DNA of 36,846 nt, taken from contig ONJN01000067.1 in assembly GCA_900318155.1 (NCBI GenBank), forward strand, positions 1 to 36,846, in the 5' to 3' direction. The stretch comes from an uncultured Eubacteriales bacterium. GTDB taxonomy: Bacteria > Bacillota > Clostridia > Peptostreptococcales > Anaerovoracaceae. The position numbers were made by a program, and so were the translations under genes. The first letter of the stretch is position 1; every line of letters begins with the position of its first letter. Shown here piece after piece: positions 1 to 7,929 of this stretch. The notes beneath the pieces are model-generated. The model did not search any database. It saw only the letters and a program-made list of their open reading frames with translations, and was not told where the DNA came from.

Positions 1-1
1 C

Positions 2-778
2 GCCGGATCAGATTCCAGCGGAGGCGCCGGTATTCAGGCAGACATCAAAACGATGACGATGAATGGGGTATACGCGATGAGTGCTGTAACAGCGCTCACC
101 GCGCAAAATACGACCGGCGTAACAGGAATACTTGAAGCATCGCCCGAATTCCTCGGGAAACAGCTGGATGCGGTATTTGAGGACATTTTTCCTGACGCGG
201 TCAAAATCGGGATGGTCTCCTCAACCGATCTCATTGAGGTCATCGCAGACAGACTGGAGCATTATGAAGCTGTGAATATTGTGGTGGATCCTGTGATGGT
301 CGCTACCAGCGGCTCGCGTCTGATTACAGAAGCGGCCATTGAAGTACTGGAGGCCAGGTTGCTGCCTCTGGCAACTGTGATCACACCGAATATCCCTGAA
401 GCAGAAATCCTTACCGGGCTGGTCATAAAGGACGAAGCCGGCATGGAGAAAGCCGCGCGGCAGCTGTTCAGTCAATACGGCTGTGCAGCCCTTGTCAAAG
501 GCGGACACAGTATCAATGATGCCAATGATGTTCTGTTTGGCAGTAATCAGGATCAGCCGGTCTGGTTCAAAGGCCGGAGAATTGATAACCCTAATACGCA
601 CGGTACGGGCTGTACTCTCTCGAGTGCAATCGCCTCCAATCTTGCAAAAGGCTGCAGTCTTGCAGAATCAGTGGAACGTGCCAAGGAGTATCTGTCAGGA
701 GCTTTGGCGGCAGAACTGGATCTCGGAAAAGGTTCCGGACCGCTGGCACACAATTTTATGATTGCAGAGGAGGCGTAA
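2..778 (+). CDS. thiD: Hydroxymethylpyrimidine (phospho)kinase ThiD, 5' end cut by the window
   Basis: The reading frame is open from base 2 (AGSDSSGGAGIQADIKT), so the true start lies just left of the window and only a few N-terminal residues are missing. ThiD phosphorylates HMP and HMP-P to HMP-PP in the cytoplasm for thiamine synthesis. Ribokinase-fold signatures are visible: the AGSDSSGGAG substrate loop, VDPVMVATSG in the middle, and the GTGCTLSSAIAS anion hole with catalytic Asp/Gly near the C-terminus. It is followed within two bases by a methyltransferase and then tenA, which supports a thiamine-salvage operon. A TPP riboswitch, if present, would be upstream and out of view. Family assignment is sure; kinase versus bifunctional kinase cannot be separated by eye. 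Confidence 0.95.
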   Translation, partial: AGSDSSGGAGIQADIKTMTMNGVYAMSAVTALTAQNTTGVTGILEASPEFLGKQLDAVFEDIFPDAVKIGMVSSTDLIEVIADRLEHYEAVNIVVDPVMVATSGSRLITEAAIEVLEARLLPLATVITPNIPEAEILTGLVIKDEAGMEKAARQLFSQYGCAALVKGGHSINDANDVLFGSNQDQPVWFKGRRIDNPNTHGTGCTLSSAIASNLAKGCSLAESVERAKEYLSGALAAELDLGKGSGPLAHNFMIAEEA

Positions 779-779
779 A

Positions 780-1502
780 ATGAGTACAGAAAAGAAACAG
801 AAATTTGACGGATATGCTGCTCAGTATGACGAGTGGTTCATGAAAAACGAGCACTTATTTACCAGTGAGCTGAGACTGTTCAGGAAAGTGCTTGGAGATT
901 ACACCGGAAAGAAGATCCTTTCCGTCGGCTGCGGCAGCGGACTTTTTGAGAGTTATATTGACTGTACGAATGTGGAGGGTATTGAGCCCTCTGAGGATAT
1001 GGGAAAAATCGCCGAAAAACGAGGCGTCAATGTTATTAAATACGGTATGATCGAAGACGTTGATCTGCCGGATAATACTTATGATATTATATATTTTAAC
1101 GGGAGTTCCAGCTATATGGAAGACCTGACGCCCGTATATGAGAAGAGTCTGCGTGCGCTGAAGACGGGCGGCAGACTGATTCTCCTCGACGTTCCGAAGG
1201 AAAGCGCCTTCGGCTTCATGTATCTTCTGGGCAAAAGCCTCAATACCTACGATCATGAATATCTGAATAACGCGATGCCGGAGCTGCCGTATCCGCTGGC
1301 GCTGGCTTCTTCCGGTGTCTGGCATACTACGGAAGAAAAAATTGATGTACTGAAGGCTCTTGGCATAGAAAAATTCTCTTTCTGGCAGACACTGATCAGG
1401 AATCCGCTTTATACGAACGAAGAACCTGAAGAGGTTACGGAAGGATACAAGAGCGGAGGTTATGTGGCAATTATCGCGGAAAAGCAGAGGGACAAAGGAT
1501 GA
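780..1502 (+). CDS. Class I SAM-dependent methyltransferase
   Basis: A protein of 240 residues. The start is the ATG at 780, six bases behind an AGAGGAGG ribosome site (766-773); a TTG 18 bases upstream lies on top of that site and is less likely. The glycine-rich SAM motif I (ILSVGCGSGLFESY, about residues 46-59) is followed by an acidic motif (GIEPSEDM) and a motif IV-like YDIIYFNGSSSY, which fits a Rossmann-fold methyltransferase of the Methyltransf_11/25 type. The substrate is not recognisable. It sits between thiD and tenA and overlaps tenA by four bases (ATGA), so it is translated with the thiamine-salvage genes. A role in modifying or clearing damaged thiamine pieces is possible but only inferred from position. 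Confidence 0.85.
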   Translation: MSTEKKQKFDGYAAQYDEWFMKNEHLFTSELRLFRKVLGDYTGKKILSVGCGSGLFESYIDCTNVEGIEPSEDMGKIAEKRGVNVIKYGMIEDVDLPDNTYDIIYFNGSSSYMEDLTPVYEKSLRALKTGGRLILLDVPKESAFGFMYLLGKSLNTYDHEYLNNAMPELPYPLALASSGVWHTTEEKIDVLKALGIEKFSFWQTLIRNPLYTNEEPEEVTEGYKSGGYVAIIAEKQRDKG

Positions 1503-2158
1503 AGCTTTCTGAAGTATTGTTTGATCAGACGGCCGGTCTGTGGGAGGAAGCGGCAGAAAAACCCTTTGTCACTGAAATGGCACTCGGGACACTGGACAAA
1601 GAGCGTTTTCGTTCTTATATGCTGCAGGATTATCTGTATCTGCTGGATTATATCGATATCCTGAACAGTACAATGGATTATACAGAAGATCCGGAGCTTC
1701 GGTCGTTCCTGCAAAGTGTCATAAAAGAAACGCAGAATGAATCGGAACGGGTGCACCTTCCCAATATGAGAAAAATCGGTATTCAGGATGATGATGTTTC
1801 AACCTGCGTCAAGGCAGATGTAATTGTCGAATATCTGGATTACATGAGGAAGCAGCTGAAAGAAGGCCTTATCGCAGGTCTGACGGCCCTGCTTCAGTGT
1901 TCCTGGATTTATGCCTACATCGGGCGACGGGCGGCAGAACAATACCCGGAAGCGATTGCCGTTTCACCATTTAAAAGCTGGTTCGAAGCATATACATGCG
2001 ATGAATATATTGCAGGCAATCAGAAATGGATCGATGTTCTGGATAAGGAAACCGCTGGTATCAGCCCGCTTGAGAGGGACAAACTGTGTGGTGTTTTCAG
2101 AATGTGCGCGATATACGAAAACCGGTTATGGGACTGGCTTTATGAGGAATCGGTATGA
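1499..2158 (+). CDS. tenA: TenA-family thiaminase II (aminopyrimidine aminohydrolase)
   Basis: A protein of 219 residues, the usual TenA length. The family hydrolyses aminopyrimidine products of degraded thiamine to HMP, which ThiD then phosphorylates. Residues matching the known TenA active site can be seen: Asp44 in MLQDYLYL, the nucleophile Cys134 in LLQCSWIYAYIG, and Glu207 in AIYENRLWDW. The helical all-alpha pattern fits throughout. The start ATG overlaps the stop of the methyltransferase (ATGA), so translation is probably coupled. It is the last gene of the operon, and the Fur-box promoter of the next operon begins 80 bases further on. Confidence 0.92.
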   Translation: MKLSEVLFDQTAGLWEEAAEKPFVTEMALGTLDKERFRSYMLQDYLYLLDYIDILNSTMDYTEDPELRSFLQSVIKETQNESERVHLPNMRKIGIQDDDVSTCVKADVIVEYLDYMRKQLKEGLIAGLTALLQCSWIYAYIGRRAAEQYPEAIAVSPFKSWFEAYTCDEYIAGNQKWIDVLDKETAGISPLERDKLCGVFRMCAIYENRLWDWLYEESV

Positions 2159-2238
2159 GACAGCGCATAAAACGATATTTTTTGCCATGAGCTGCATATA
2201 TGTTCAAAAGAATCGCTTCCTGTCCCGGGTCCGGATTA

Positions 2239-2268
2239 TTGACAAACGTTGTGACTGTCTGGTATAAT
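2239..2268 (+). promoter_or_regulatory. Sigma-A-type promoter of the zinc-uptake operon
   Basis: A perfect -35 TTGACA (2239-2244) and a perfect -10 TATAAT (2263-2268) are separated by 18 bases. It lies 40 bases ahead of the first gene of the operon, and the operator described next begins inside the -10 box. Confidence 0.85.
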
Positions 2269-2288
2269 TTGAGAATGATTCTCAAATT
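2266..2288 (+). promoter_or_regulatory. Fur-family (Fur/Zur) operator, 11-1-11 palindrome
   Basis: Two perfect 11-base arms, AATTTGAGAAT and ATTCTCAAATT, flank one central G. The core TGAGAATNATTCTCA has the 7-1-7 layout of Fur-superfamily operators. It overlaps the -10 box and the probable transcription start, a classic repressing position. The gene content downstream (Znu-type transporter) points to Zur, while the bases themselves are closer to the classical Fur box than to the Bacillus Zur box. Which regulator binds is therefore inferred. Confidence 0.85.
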
Positions 2289-2306
2289 GTTCCAAAGAGG
2301 AATGCC

Positions 2307-2642
2307 ATGATTTCACACGCAGAGTATACATTTACTGATCAGAAATTTTTAGTAATAAAGAGAATCACAGCCGGCATCATAGCTATGATGATGCTGGTTG
2401 TTGTTTTGTTTTCTGTGTTTTATATTTCAGCAGAAGCAGAACATGACTGTACCGGGAAAAACTGTCCGGTATGTGCGTATATTCAGCAATGTGAAAATAC
2501 GCTGAATCAGATCGGCGGAAGACCGCCTGCGCAGACAGCTGTGATCCTGCCGGCAATCTCTTTTACAGCACTGAATATCTGCACTTCCTTTATTTTTTGC
2601 CGCGAAACACTTATCACAGGCAAAGTACGTCTTAATAATTGA
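2307..2642 (+). CDS. Small Cys-rich membrane protein, first gene of the zinc operon
   Basis: A protein of 111 residues. The ATG at 2307 lies behind AAAGAGG (2294-2300). One hydrophobic segment spans about residues 22-42 and a second about 72-90. Between them lies the short, probably extracytoplasmic motif HDCTGKNCPVCAYIQQC, with one His and four Cys that could form a metal site. I know no assigned function for this type of protein. Its place directly behind a Fur-family operator and before znuA suggests a role in zinc sensing, binding or handover at the membrane. A hairpin with a T run separates it from znuA, so it may be made in larger amounts than the transporter. Confidence 0.75.
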   Translation: MISHAEYTFTDQKFLVIKRITAGIIAMMMLVVVLFSVFYISAEAEHDCTGKNCPVCAYIQQCENTLNQIGGRPPAQTAVILPAISFTALNICTSFIFCRETLITGKVRLNN

Positions 2643-2655
2643 AAAATACCTCCAT

Positions 2656-2707
2656 CAAGGGTGAACTATGACGTTTCAGTCAGTTATTAGTGTGCCCTTG
2701 TTTTTTT
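2656..2707 (+). terminator. Terminator-like hairpin between the small protein and znuA (possible attenuator)
   Basis: CAAGGG (2656-2661) pairs with CCCTTG (2695-2700), and an internal ACTA/TAGT pairing helps close the loop. A run of seven T follows directly (2701-2707). There is no obvious new promoter before znuA, so partial read-through is more likely than full termination. Confidence 0.55.
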
Positions 2708-2741
2708 GTGAACTGAATCATAAGACATGGAGGTTTGTTAT

Positions 2742-3767
2742 ATGAAAAAAATTGTTTCGATTATTATTGCTGTAATTTTCATGATCGGTTGTCTCTGCGC
2801 CTGCGGCACTGTTGAAAATCAAAAAGAAAAAAAGAAAACAGAAAACAGCAGTGACAAAATTCATATCGTCACAACGATTTTCCCTGAATACGATTGGGTT
2901 TTGAACATACTGGGCGAGAATCCCGGTCACGCAGAAGTAACAATGCTTCTTGACAGCGGAGTGGATCTTCACAGCTATCAGCCTACAGCTGATGATATTC
3001 AGAAAATATCTGCCTGCGACATGTTTGTCTATGTCGGAGGGGAATCCGATGAGTGGGTAAAGGATGCGCTGAAGCAGGCCTCAAATAAAAATATGGTGGT
3101 TGTCAATCTGCTGGATATCCTGGGTGATAATGCAAAAGAAGAAAAGGTTGTAGAAGGAATGGAAGCAGAAGAAGAGGATGAAAAAGAAGAAAAAGAAGAA
3201 ACAAAAGAGGAAAAGCCGGAATATGATGAGCATGTCTGGCTTTCACTGCGCAATGCTTCTGCCTTAGCCGGAACCCTGTCGGATAAGCTTCAGTCCATCG
3301 ACCCTGAAAATGCAGAAGTATATAAAAAGAATACAAAAGACTATGTCCGGAAGCTGAATTCTCTTGATAAACAGTATCAGAAAGCGGTTTCCCGCGCTGA
3401 TGTTAAGACGCTCCTGTTCGGAGACCGTTTTCCTTTCCGTTATCTGACAGATGACTATGGCCTGGATTACTATGCGGCTTTTGTCGGCTGTTCCGCTGAG
3501 ACGGAGGCCAGTTTTGAGACGGTGTCATTTCTCGCGAAAAAAGTCGATGAACTTTCGCTTCACTCAGTTATGACTATTGAAGGTACGGATCACAGGATTG
3601 CCGAAACGATTATCAGGAACACAAAGAAAAAAGATCAGCAGATTCTGACTATGGATTCCATGCAGTCTGTTACAGCAAAAGATGTTAATCAGGGAGTGAC
3701 GTATCTGTCTGTAATGGAAAAGAATCTGTCCGTCCTGAAAAAAGCATTGAAAAAGGAGGCAGACTGA
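2742..3767 (+). CDS. znuA: Zinc/manganese ABC transporter substrate-binding lipoprotein (ZnuA/AdcA-like)
   Basis: A protein of 341 residues. The ATG at 2742 is placed eight bases behind GGAGG (2729-2733); an in-frame ATG at 2727 overlaps that site and is rejected. A lipoprotein signal is visible (LCAC, Cys21), so the protein is anchored outside the membrane. It has the cluster A-1 (SBP_bac_9) fold. Metal ligands that can be matched are His77 in DLHSYQP and His164 in DEHVWLS. The usual third His is replaced in GDRFPFRYL, and an acidic EGTDH motif is present near residue 285. The long loop between the first two sites, His-rich in ZnuA, is here strongly Glu/Lys-rich (about residues 133-160). Its stop overlaps the start of znuC by one base. 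Confidence 0.9.
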   Translation: MKKIVSIIIAVIFMIGCLCACGTVENQKEKKKTENSSDKIHIVTTIFPEYDWVLNILGENPGHAEVTMLLDSGVDLHSYQPTADDIQKISACDMFVYVGGESDEWVKDALKQASNKNMVVVNLLDILGDNAKEEKVVEGMEAEEEDEKEEKEETKEEKPEYDEHVWLSLRNASALAGTLSDKLQSIDPENAEVYKKNTKDYVRKLNSLDKQYQKAVSRADVKTLLFGDRFPFRYLTDDYGLDYYAAFVGCSAETEASFETVSFLAKKVDELSLHSVMTIEGTDHRIAETIIRNTKKKDQQILTMDSMQSVTAKDVNQGVTYLSVMEKNLSVLKKALKKEAD

Positions 3768-4483
3768 TGGCTTTACTTACCATCCGGGATCTGACGCTTG
3801 GCTATGAATCCCGTACTATTGTGACAGGACTAAGCTTTTCTGTTAATAAAGGTGATTATCTGTGCATTGTCGGTGAAAACGGCTCCGGTAAAACCACACT
3901 TATGAAGACGCTTCTTCATCTTCAGGAGCCGGTCAGCGGGCAGATCCTGATCGGCGGCGGACTGAAAAAAACCGAAATAGGATACCTGCCTCAGCAGACG
4001 ATTGTTCAGAAGGACTTTCCGGCATCGGTGGAGGAAATCGTTCTTTCCGGGTGTCAGGGTCGCTGCGGACTCAGGCCTTTTTACAACAAAGAAGAAAAAC
4101 GGCTTGCTGAGGAAAATATGGCGCGCATGGGCATATCAGCGCTGTCGAAACGCTGCTACAGAGAGCTGTCCGGGGGACAGCAGCAGCGGGTTCTTCTTGC
4201 CAGAGCTTTGTGCGCCACAAAAAAGCTTCTTCTGCTGGATGAACCGGTATCCGGTCTTGATCCAAAAGTGACCGCAGAAATGTACAGTCTGATCGCTGAA
4301 CTGAATCGTGAAGGCCTCACGATCATTATGATTTCTCATGATATTTCAGCTGCTGTAGACTTTGCCAGCTATATTCTTCATGTTGGTGCCAATGTGTTTT
4401 ATGGTACAAGAGATCAGTATATTGAAAGTGAGGCCGGGAGGTATTTCCTTATGCAGCAGAAGGGCGGTGAAACGCATGCCTGA
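3767..4483 (+). CDS. znuC: Zinc ABC transporter ATP-binding protein (ZnuC-like)
   Basis: A protein of 238 residues, with AAAGGAGG (3752-3759) ahead of the ATG. All ABC ATPase motifs are present in order: Walker A GENGSGKTT near residue 37, a Q-loop YLPQQ, the signature LSGGQQQR near 136, Walker B LLLLDEP and the switch His in ISHDIS. It powers import by the ZnuB permease on the cytoplasmic side. It shares one base with the znuA stop and eight bases with znuB, as expected for a coupled operon. Confidence 0.93.
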   Translation: MALLTIRDLTLGYESRTIVTGLSFSVNKGDYLCIVGENGSGKTTLMKTLLHLQEPVSGQILIGGGLKKTEIGYLPQQTIVQKDFPASVEEIVLSGCQGRCGLRPFYNKEEKRLAEENMARMGISALSKRCYRELSGGQQQRVLLARALCATKKLLLLDEPVSGLDPKVTAEMYSLIAELNREGLTIIMISHDISAAVDFASYILHVGANVFYGTRDQYIESEAGRYFLMQQKGGETHA

Positions 4484-5321
4484 TAAGCTCGTTTTGTATC
4501 TGCATTATCCTTTTGTGCAATACGCGTTGATTGTCGGGGTTCTTATTGCTCTTTGTTCTTCGCTGCTTGGGGTCACCCTCGTACTGAAAAGATTTTCTTT
4601 TATCGGTGATGGCCTGTCTCATGTGGCATTTGGTGTAATGGCCATTGCAGCGGTGATGAATCTGACAAATGAGATGATGCTGATCCTTCCGGTTACGATT
4701 ATCAGTGCCATACTTCTTCTGCGTTCGGGGCAGAATACAAAAATCAAAGGTGATGCGGCCATTGCTATGATCTCTGTAGGCGCACTGGCATTCGGCTACC
4801 TTATTATGAACATTTTCTCAACATCATCCAATCTTTCAGGTGATGTCTGCAGTACTTTGTTCGGATCGACGTCGATTCTGACATTGACCAGGAAAGAGGT
4901 GTGGCTGTGCACGGTGCTTTCAATTGCCGTTATCCTGATCTTTATTCTGCTGTACAACAAAATCTTTGCTGTGACCTTTGACGAAGAATTCGCAAAAGCA
5001 GCAGGGACAAAAGCTGATCGCTATAATCTGCTGATCGCGGTTGTGATCGCGGTGATCATTGTGCTTGCAATGAACCTTGTCGGCGCGCTGCTCATATCCG
5101 CGCTGGTCGTATTTCCTTCATTATCTGCGATGCGGCTGTTTCGCAGCTTTAAAAAGGTAACGATCTGTTCCGCGGTTTTGTCGGTGATCTGTGCTTTTGC
5201 GGGGATTCTTATTTCTGTTCTGGCCGGCACACCGGTCGGTTCGACAATTGTTGCGGTTGACGCGGCCGCGTTCGGGCTGTGTTGTTTCAGTGGAATATTC
5301 ATAGGAGGTGTACAAAGATGA
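4476..5321 (+). CDS. znuB: Zinc ABC transporter permease (ZnuB-like)
   Basis: A protein of 281 residues. The ATG at 4476 is preceded by an AGGGCGGTG ribosome site and overlaps the end of znuC; the same frame is open further upstream but only inside znuC. Seven to eight hydrophobic segments and the ABC-3 permease pattern are present, with an early RFSFIGDGLSHVAFG motif, the family signature in the first cytoplasmic loop. It forms the membrane channel for the metal delivered by ZnuA. Its TGA overlaps the ATG of the next lipoprotein gene. Confidence 0.92.
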   Translation: MPDKLVLYLHYPFVQYALIVGVLIALCSSLLGVTLVLKRFSFIGDGLSHVAFGVMAIAAVMNLTNEMMLILPVTIISAILLLRSGQNTKIKGDAAIAMISVGALAFGYLIMNIFSTSSNLSGDVCSTLFGSTSILTLTRKEVWLCTVLSIAVILIFILLYNKIFAVTFDEEFAKAAGTKADRYNLLIAVVIAVIIVLAMNLVGALLISALVVFPSLSAMRLFRSFKKVTICSAVLSVICAFAGILISVLAGTPVGSTIVAVDAAAFGLCCFSGIFIGGVQR

Positions 5322-5830
5322 GTATCAGAAAAATATTCTTTTTGTTCCTGTGTTTCTGTATCGCTTTAATATTTTCCGCGTGCGGCAATGGTGATAAATC
5401 AGGGAAAGGTGCAGAAAAAGGAACCGGATTCCCGGCCGTGTCTCAGGGAAAGGATACCGATAAAACAAAAAATGACAATAAAAAGATTGATGTTGATCTG
5501 ACAACTTTGTCAAGTACGATGGTATACTCTGAAGTATACAATATGATCACGGAGCCGGACGACTATCTTGATAAAACTGTAAAAATGAATGGTTCTTTCG
5601 CTGTTCAGCATGATGAGGAAACAGGAAAGAATTACTACGCGTGTATCATAAAGGATGCTGCCGCGTGCTGTTCACAGGGTCTGGAATTTGAGCTGAGTGA
5701 TGATTACAAATACCCGGATGATTATCCGAACGAAGGGGAAATAATCTCTGTGGTCGGTGTTTTTGATGTGTATCAGGAAGGCGACAGCGAATATTGTGTT
5801 CTGAGAAAGGCAGATCTGGTCGACAGATAA
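5318..5830 (+). CDS. Lipoprotein of the zinc operon, OB-like domain with a CCSQGLEF motif
   Basis: A protein of 170 residues. The ATG at 5318 sits behind AGGAGGTG (5303-5310). A lipoprotein signal ending in FSAC (Cys21) precedes a charged linker. From about residue 70 follows a compact beta-rich domain (KTVKMNGSF, the Cys pair in AAACCSQGLEF, GEIISVVGVFDVY) that reads like an OB-fold. The adjacent cysteines followed by QGLEF suggest a metal or thiol site. Its overlap with znuB ties it to zinc uptake. I do not know an assigned function; an accessory metal-binding or chaperone role on the outer face of the membrane is an inference. Confidence 0.8.
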   Translation: MSIRKIFFLFLCFCIALIFSACGNGDKSGKGAEKGTGFPAVSQGKDTDKTKNDNKKIDVDLTTLSSTMVYSEVYNMITEPDDYLDKTVKMNGSFAVQHDEETGKNYYACIIKDAAACCSQGLEFELSDDYKYPDDYPNEGEIISVVGVFDVYQEGDSEYCVLRKADLVDR

Positions 5831-5842
5831 TATTATTTAAAA

Positions 5843-5880
5843 CCGGGAGCTGCTCATTTATAAAAGGAGAAAGCTCCCGG
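5843..5880 (+). terminator. Hairpin at the end of the zinc operon
   Basis: A perfect nine-base stem, CCGGGAGCT with AGCTCCCGG, around a 20-base loop, 12 bases after the last stop codon. The T run behind it is short (AATTTC), so termination may be incomplete. Confidence 0.6.
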
Positions 5881-5951
5881 AATTTCTGAGGTTTAGAATC
5901 GAAATGCAGCGGCAGACCTGACACTGCCGGAGTCCGGAAGGAGGTGGATGA

Positions 5952-7889
5952 ATGAGTGCGGGTTACAGGGAAAATACGGAACTGATGATCGGATATCTCG
6001 GCGGGACTGATAATGTCACTTCCGTCACGAATTGTATGACCAGGCTTCGGGTGACAGTCCGGGATGAGTCCGCGGTGGACGAGGAGAAGATCCGGGCGAT
6101 GAAGGATGTGCTGGGGCTTATACATGACCGCGGTAATTCATATGAAATCGTAGTAGGTCCGGGAAAGAGCAGGAAATACGCGGATCAATGCGGCGCGCTG
6201 GGAGTGGCTGCGGGAAGCGGGGCGGCAGCAGGCATTAAAGAGGGTGCTGACGTATCCGGCGGATCCGCGGACGCGACGGCGCCGGGAGCGGACTGGAAAA
6301 AGAACAAAAATCATCTGCAGAAGAAGAAAGAAAACGGACGCGTCAGGTCCGTGCTGAAACTGCTTGGGGATATTTTTGTCCCGCTGATCCCGGGCATTAT
6401 CACCGCAGGGCTTTGTGCCGGTTTTGCGGGACTGATCGCCCAGATCGTGCCGGATTATGACAGCATTAAGTTCTGGAGCATTGTTTACAACCTGCTCATG
6501 CTGGTGAACGTTTCCTTTATGACCTATCTGACCGCGTGGGCGGGATACCGCGCGGCAGAGCGGCTCGGCGCGACGCCGATTCTGGGCGGCATGCTCGGGA
6601 TGATCACTTCTCTGGACGGGATCGAAACAATTTCGCGGCTGCTGGGGCTGTATGATGCGAAGAATCCGCTGAACTCCATTCTGCGTCAGGGCAAGGGCGG
6701 AGTTCTGGCCGTCATCGCCGGGGTATTCCTGCTTTCCGTTGTGGAGAAAAAGATCCGGTCGCGGATGCCGGAAAGCGTCGATGTGATTTTTACGCCGCTG
6801 CTGAGCCTTCTGATTTGTGTGATTCCGTATATTCTGGTGATCATGCCGATGTTCGGATATGTGTCCGGCGGCATCGTATGGGTCTTCAGCCGGCTGTGCC
6901 TTTCCGGCAGCGTGATCGTAAGGATTGTCGCGGGATATGTTTCCGCCGCGTTGTTTCTGCCGCTCGTTGCGGCCGGCATGCATCACGGAATGGTCGCGCT
7001 GTACACCGTGCAGCTGCAGGAGCTGGGCTACATCACCCTGTATCCGGCGCTTGCGATGGCGGGGGCCGGTCAGGTCGGCACAGCTATTGCTCTTTGGGTA
7101 AAAGCGAAAAGAGCCGGGAACAGACAGTTGTGTTCCGTCATCGGCGGAGCGCTGCCCGCGGGGTTTCTGGGCATCGGCGAGCCGCTGATCTACGGGGTCA
7201 CCCTGCCGCTGGGCAGGCCTTTCATCACCGCCGGCCTGGGGGCAGGATTCGGCGGGGCGCTGGTGATGGCGGCGGAGGTGGCGTCCACAACGTGGGGCCC
7301 TTCCGGGCTGCTGGGCGTTTTTGTGATGACAAAGGGCCCCTGCGGCGCGGTCAAAAGCGCGCTGATCTACCTGGCGGGGCTGCTGATCGCGTATCTTTGC
7401 AGTTTTATCATTACCAGTCTGGTATATAACGGTGAAGAGCTGCGTCCGGAGGAGGTCCCTGCAGAAGAGCCTTTGTCAGAGCCGGTCGAAGGGGAAGCTT
7501 CTGCTCCTTTGCCGGATGAAAGGGAAAAGCCGGTCTTTACCCTGAAACGCGATTTGTCGGGAACGCATCGGACCGTGCGGCATGGCGAAACGATCTTTCT
7601 CGGAGAAATGACGTCCGGCTTTGAATTTGTCGTCAAAAGTGTCACCGGGCTTCACGCGCGGCCGGCCGGCAGACTGGCGGAAATTGCCCGCGGGTACGAC
7701 TGCAGAATAACGATATCCGCAGGGGAAAAGACCGCTTCCGCGGACAGTCCCATTGCTCTAATGAATCTGGACACGCCGCCGGGCACCGTTCTGACAGTGT
7801 CGGCGGAAGGCAGGGACGCGCGGGCTGCGCTGAAGGCTGTGAAAGCATTTCTGGAGCAGACGCTGCAGCAAAGTGAGAAAACAGAGTGA
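5952..7889 (+). CDS. PTS fusion protein EIIB-EIIC-HPr (Glc superfamily, MurP/sucrose-like)
   Basis: A protein of 645 residues; GGAAGGAGGTGG precedes the ATG. Three parts are visible. The EIIB domain carries the phosphorylated Cys28 in TNCMTRLR. A linker and the membrane EIIC domain follow (about residues 115-480), with the signature GIGEPLIYGVTLPLGRPF typical of the MurNAc/sucrose/beta-glucoside group. A C-terminal HPr domain (about 555-640) has active His568 in GLHARPAG and a Ser599 at the HPrK site position (ADSPIALM). No EIIA is present; that domain sits on the next protein. HPr fused behind EIIC is not an arrangement I know as common. The sugar is uncertain: MurNAc-like by motif, but no murQ or other catabolic gene is adjacent. 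Confidence 0.88.
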   Translation: MSAGYRENTELMIGYLGGTDNVTSVTNCMTRLRVTVRDESAVDEEKIRAMKDVLGLIHDRGNSYEIVVGPGKSRKYADQCGALGVAAGSGAAAGIKEGADVSGGSADATAPGADWKKNKNHLQKKKENGRVRSVLKLLGDIFVPLIPGIITAGLCAGFAGLIAQIVPDYDSIKFWSIVYNLLMLVNVSFMTYLTAWAGYRAAERLGATPILGGMLGMITSLDGIETISRLLGLYDAKNPLNSILRQGKGGVLAVIAGVFLLSVVEKKIRSRMPESVDVIFTPLLSLLICVIPYILVIMPMFGYVSGGIVWVFSRLCLSGSVIVRIVAGYVSAALFLPLVAAGMHHGMVALYTVQLQELGYITLYPALAMAGAGQVGTAIALWVKAKRAGNRQLCSVIGGALPAGFLGIGEPLIYGVTLPLGRPFITAGLGAGFGGALVMAAEVASTTWGPSGLLGVFVMTKGPCGAVKSALIYLAGLLIAYLCSFIITSLVYNGEELRPEEVPAEEPLSEPVEGEASAPLPDEREKPVFTLKRDLSGTHRTVRHGETIFLGEMTSGFEFVVKSVTGLHARPAGRLAEIARGYDCRITISAGEKTASADSPIALMNLDTPPGTVLTVSAEGRDARAALKAVKAFLEQTLQQSEKTE

Positions 7890-7929
7890 AAAAGTAAGTA
7901 TTATTCATAGTCCATTCGGAGAGAAATCG

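Noticed and set aside
6138..7429. Long open frames in other registers within the EIIB-EIIC-HPr gene
   Set aside because: They are Arg-rich or low-complexity shadows of a clear PTS gene and have no ribosome sites.
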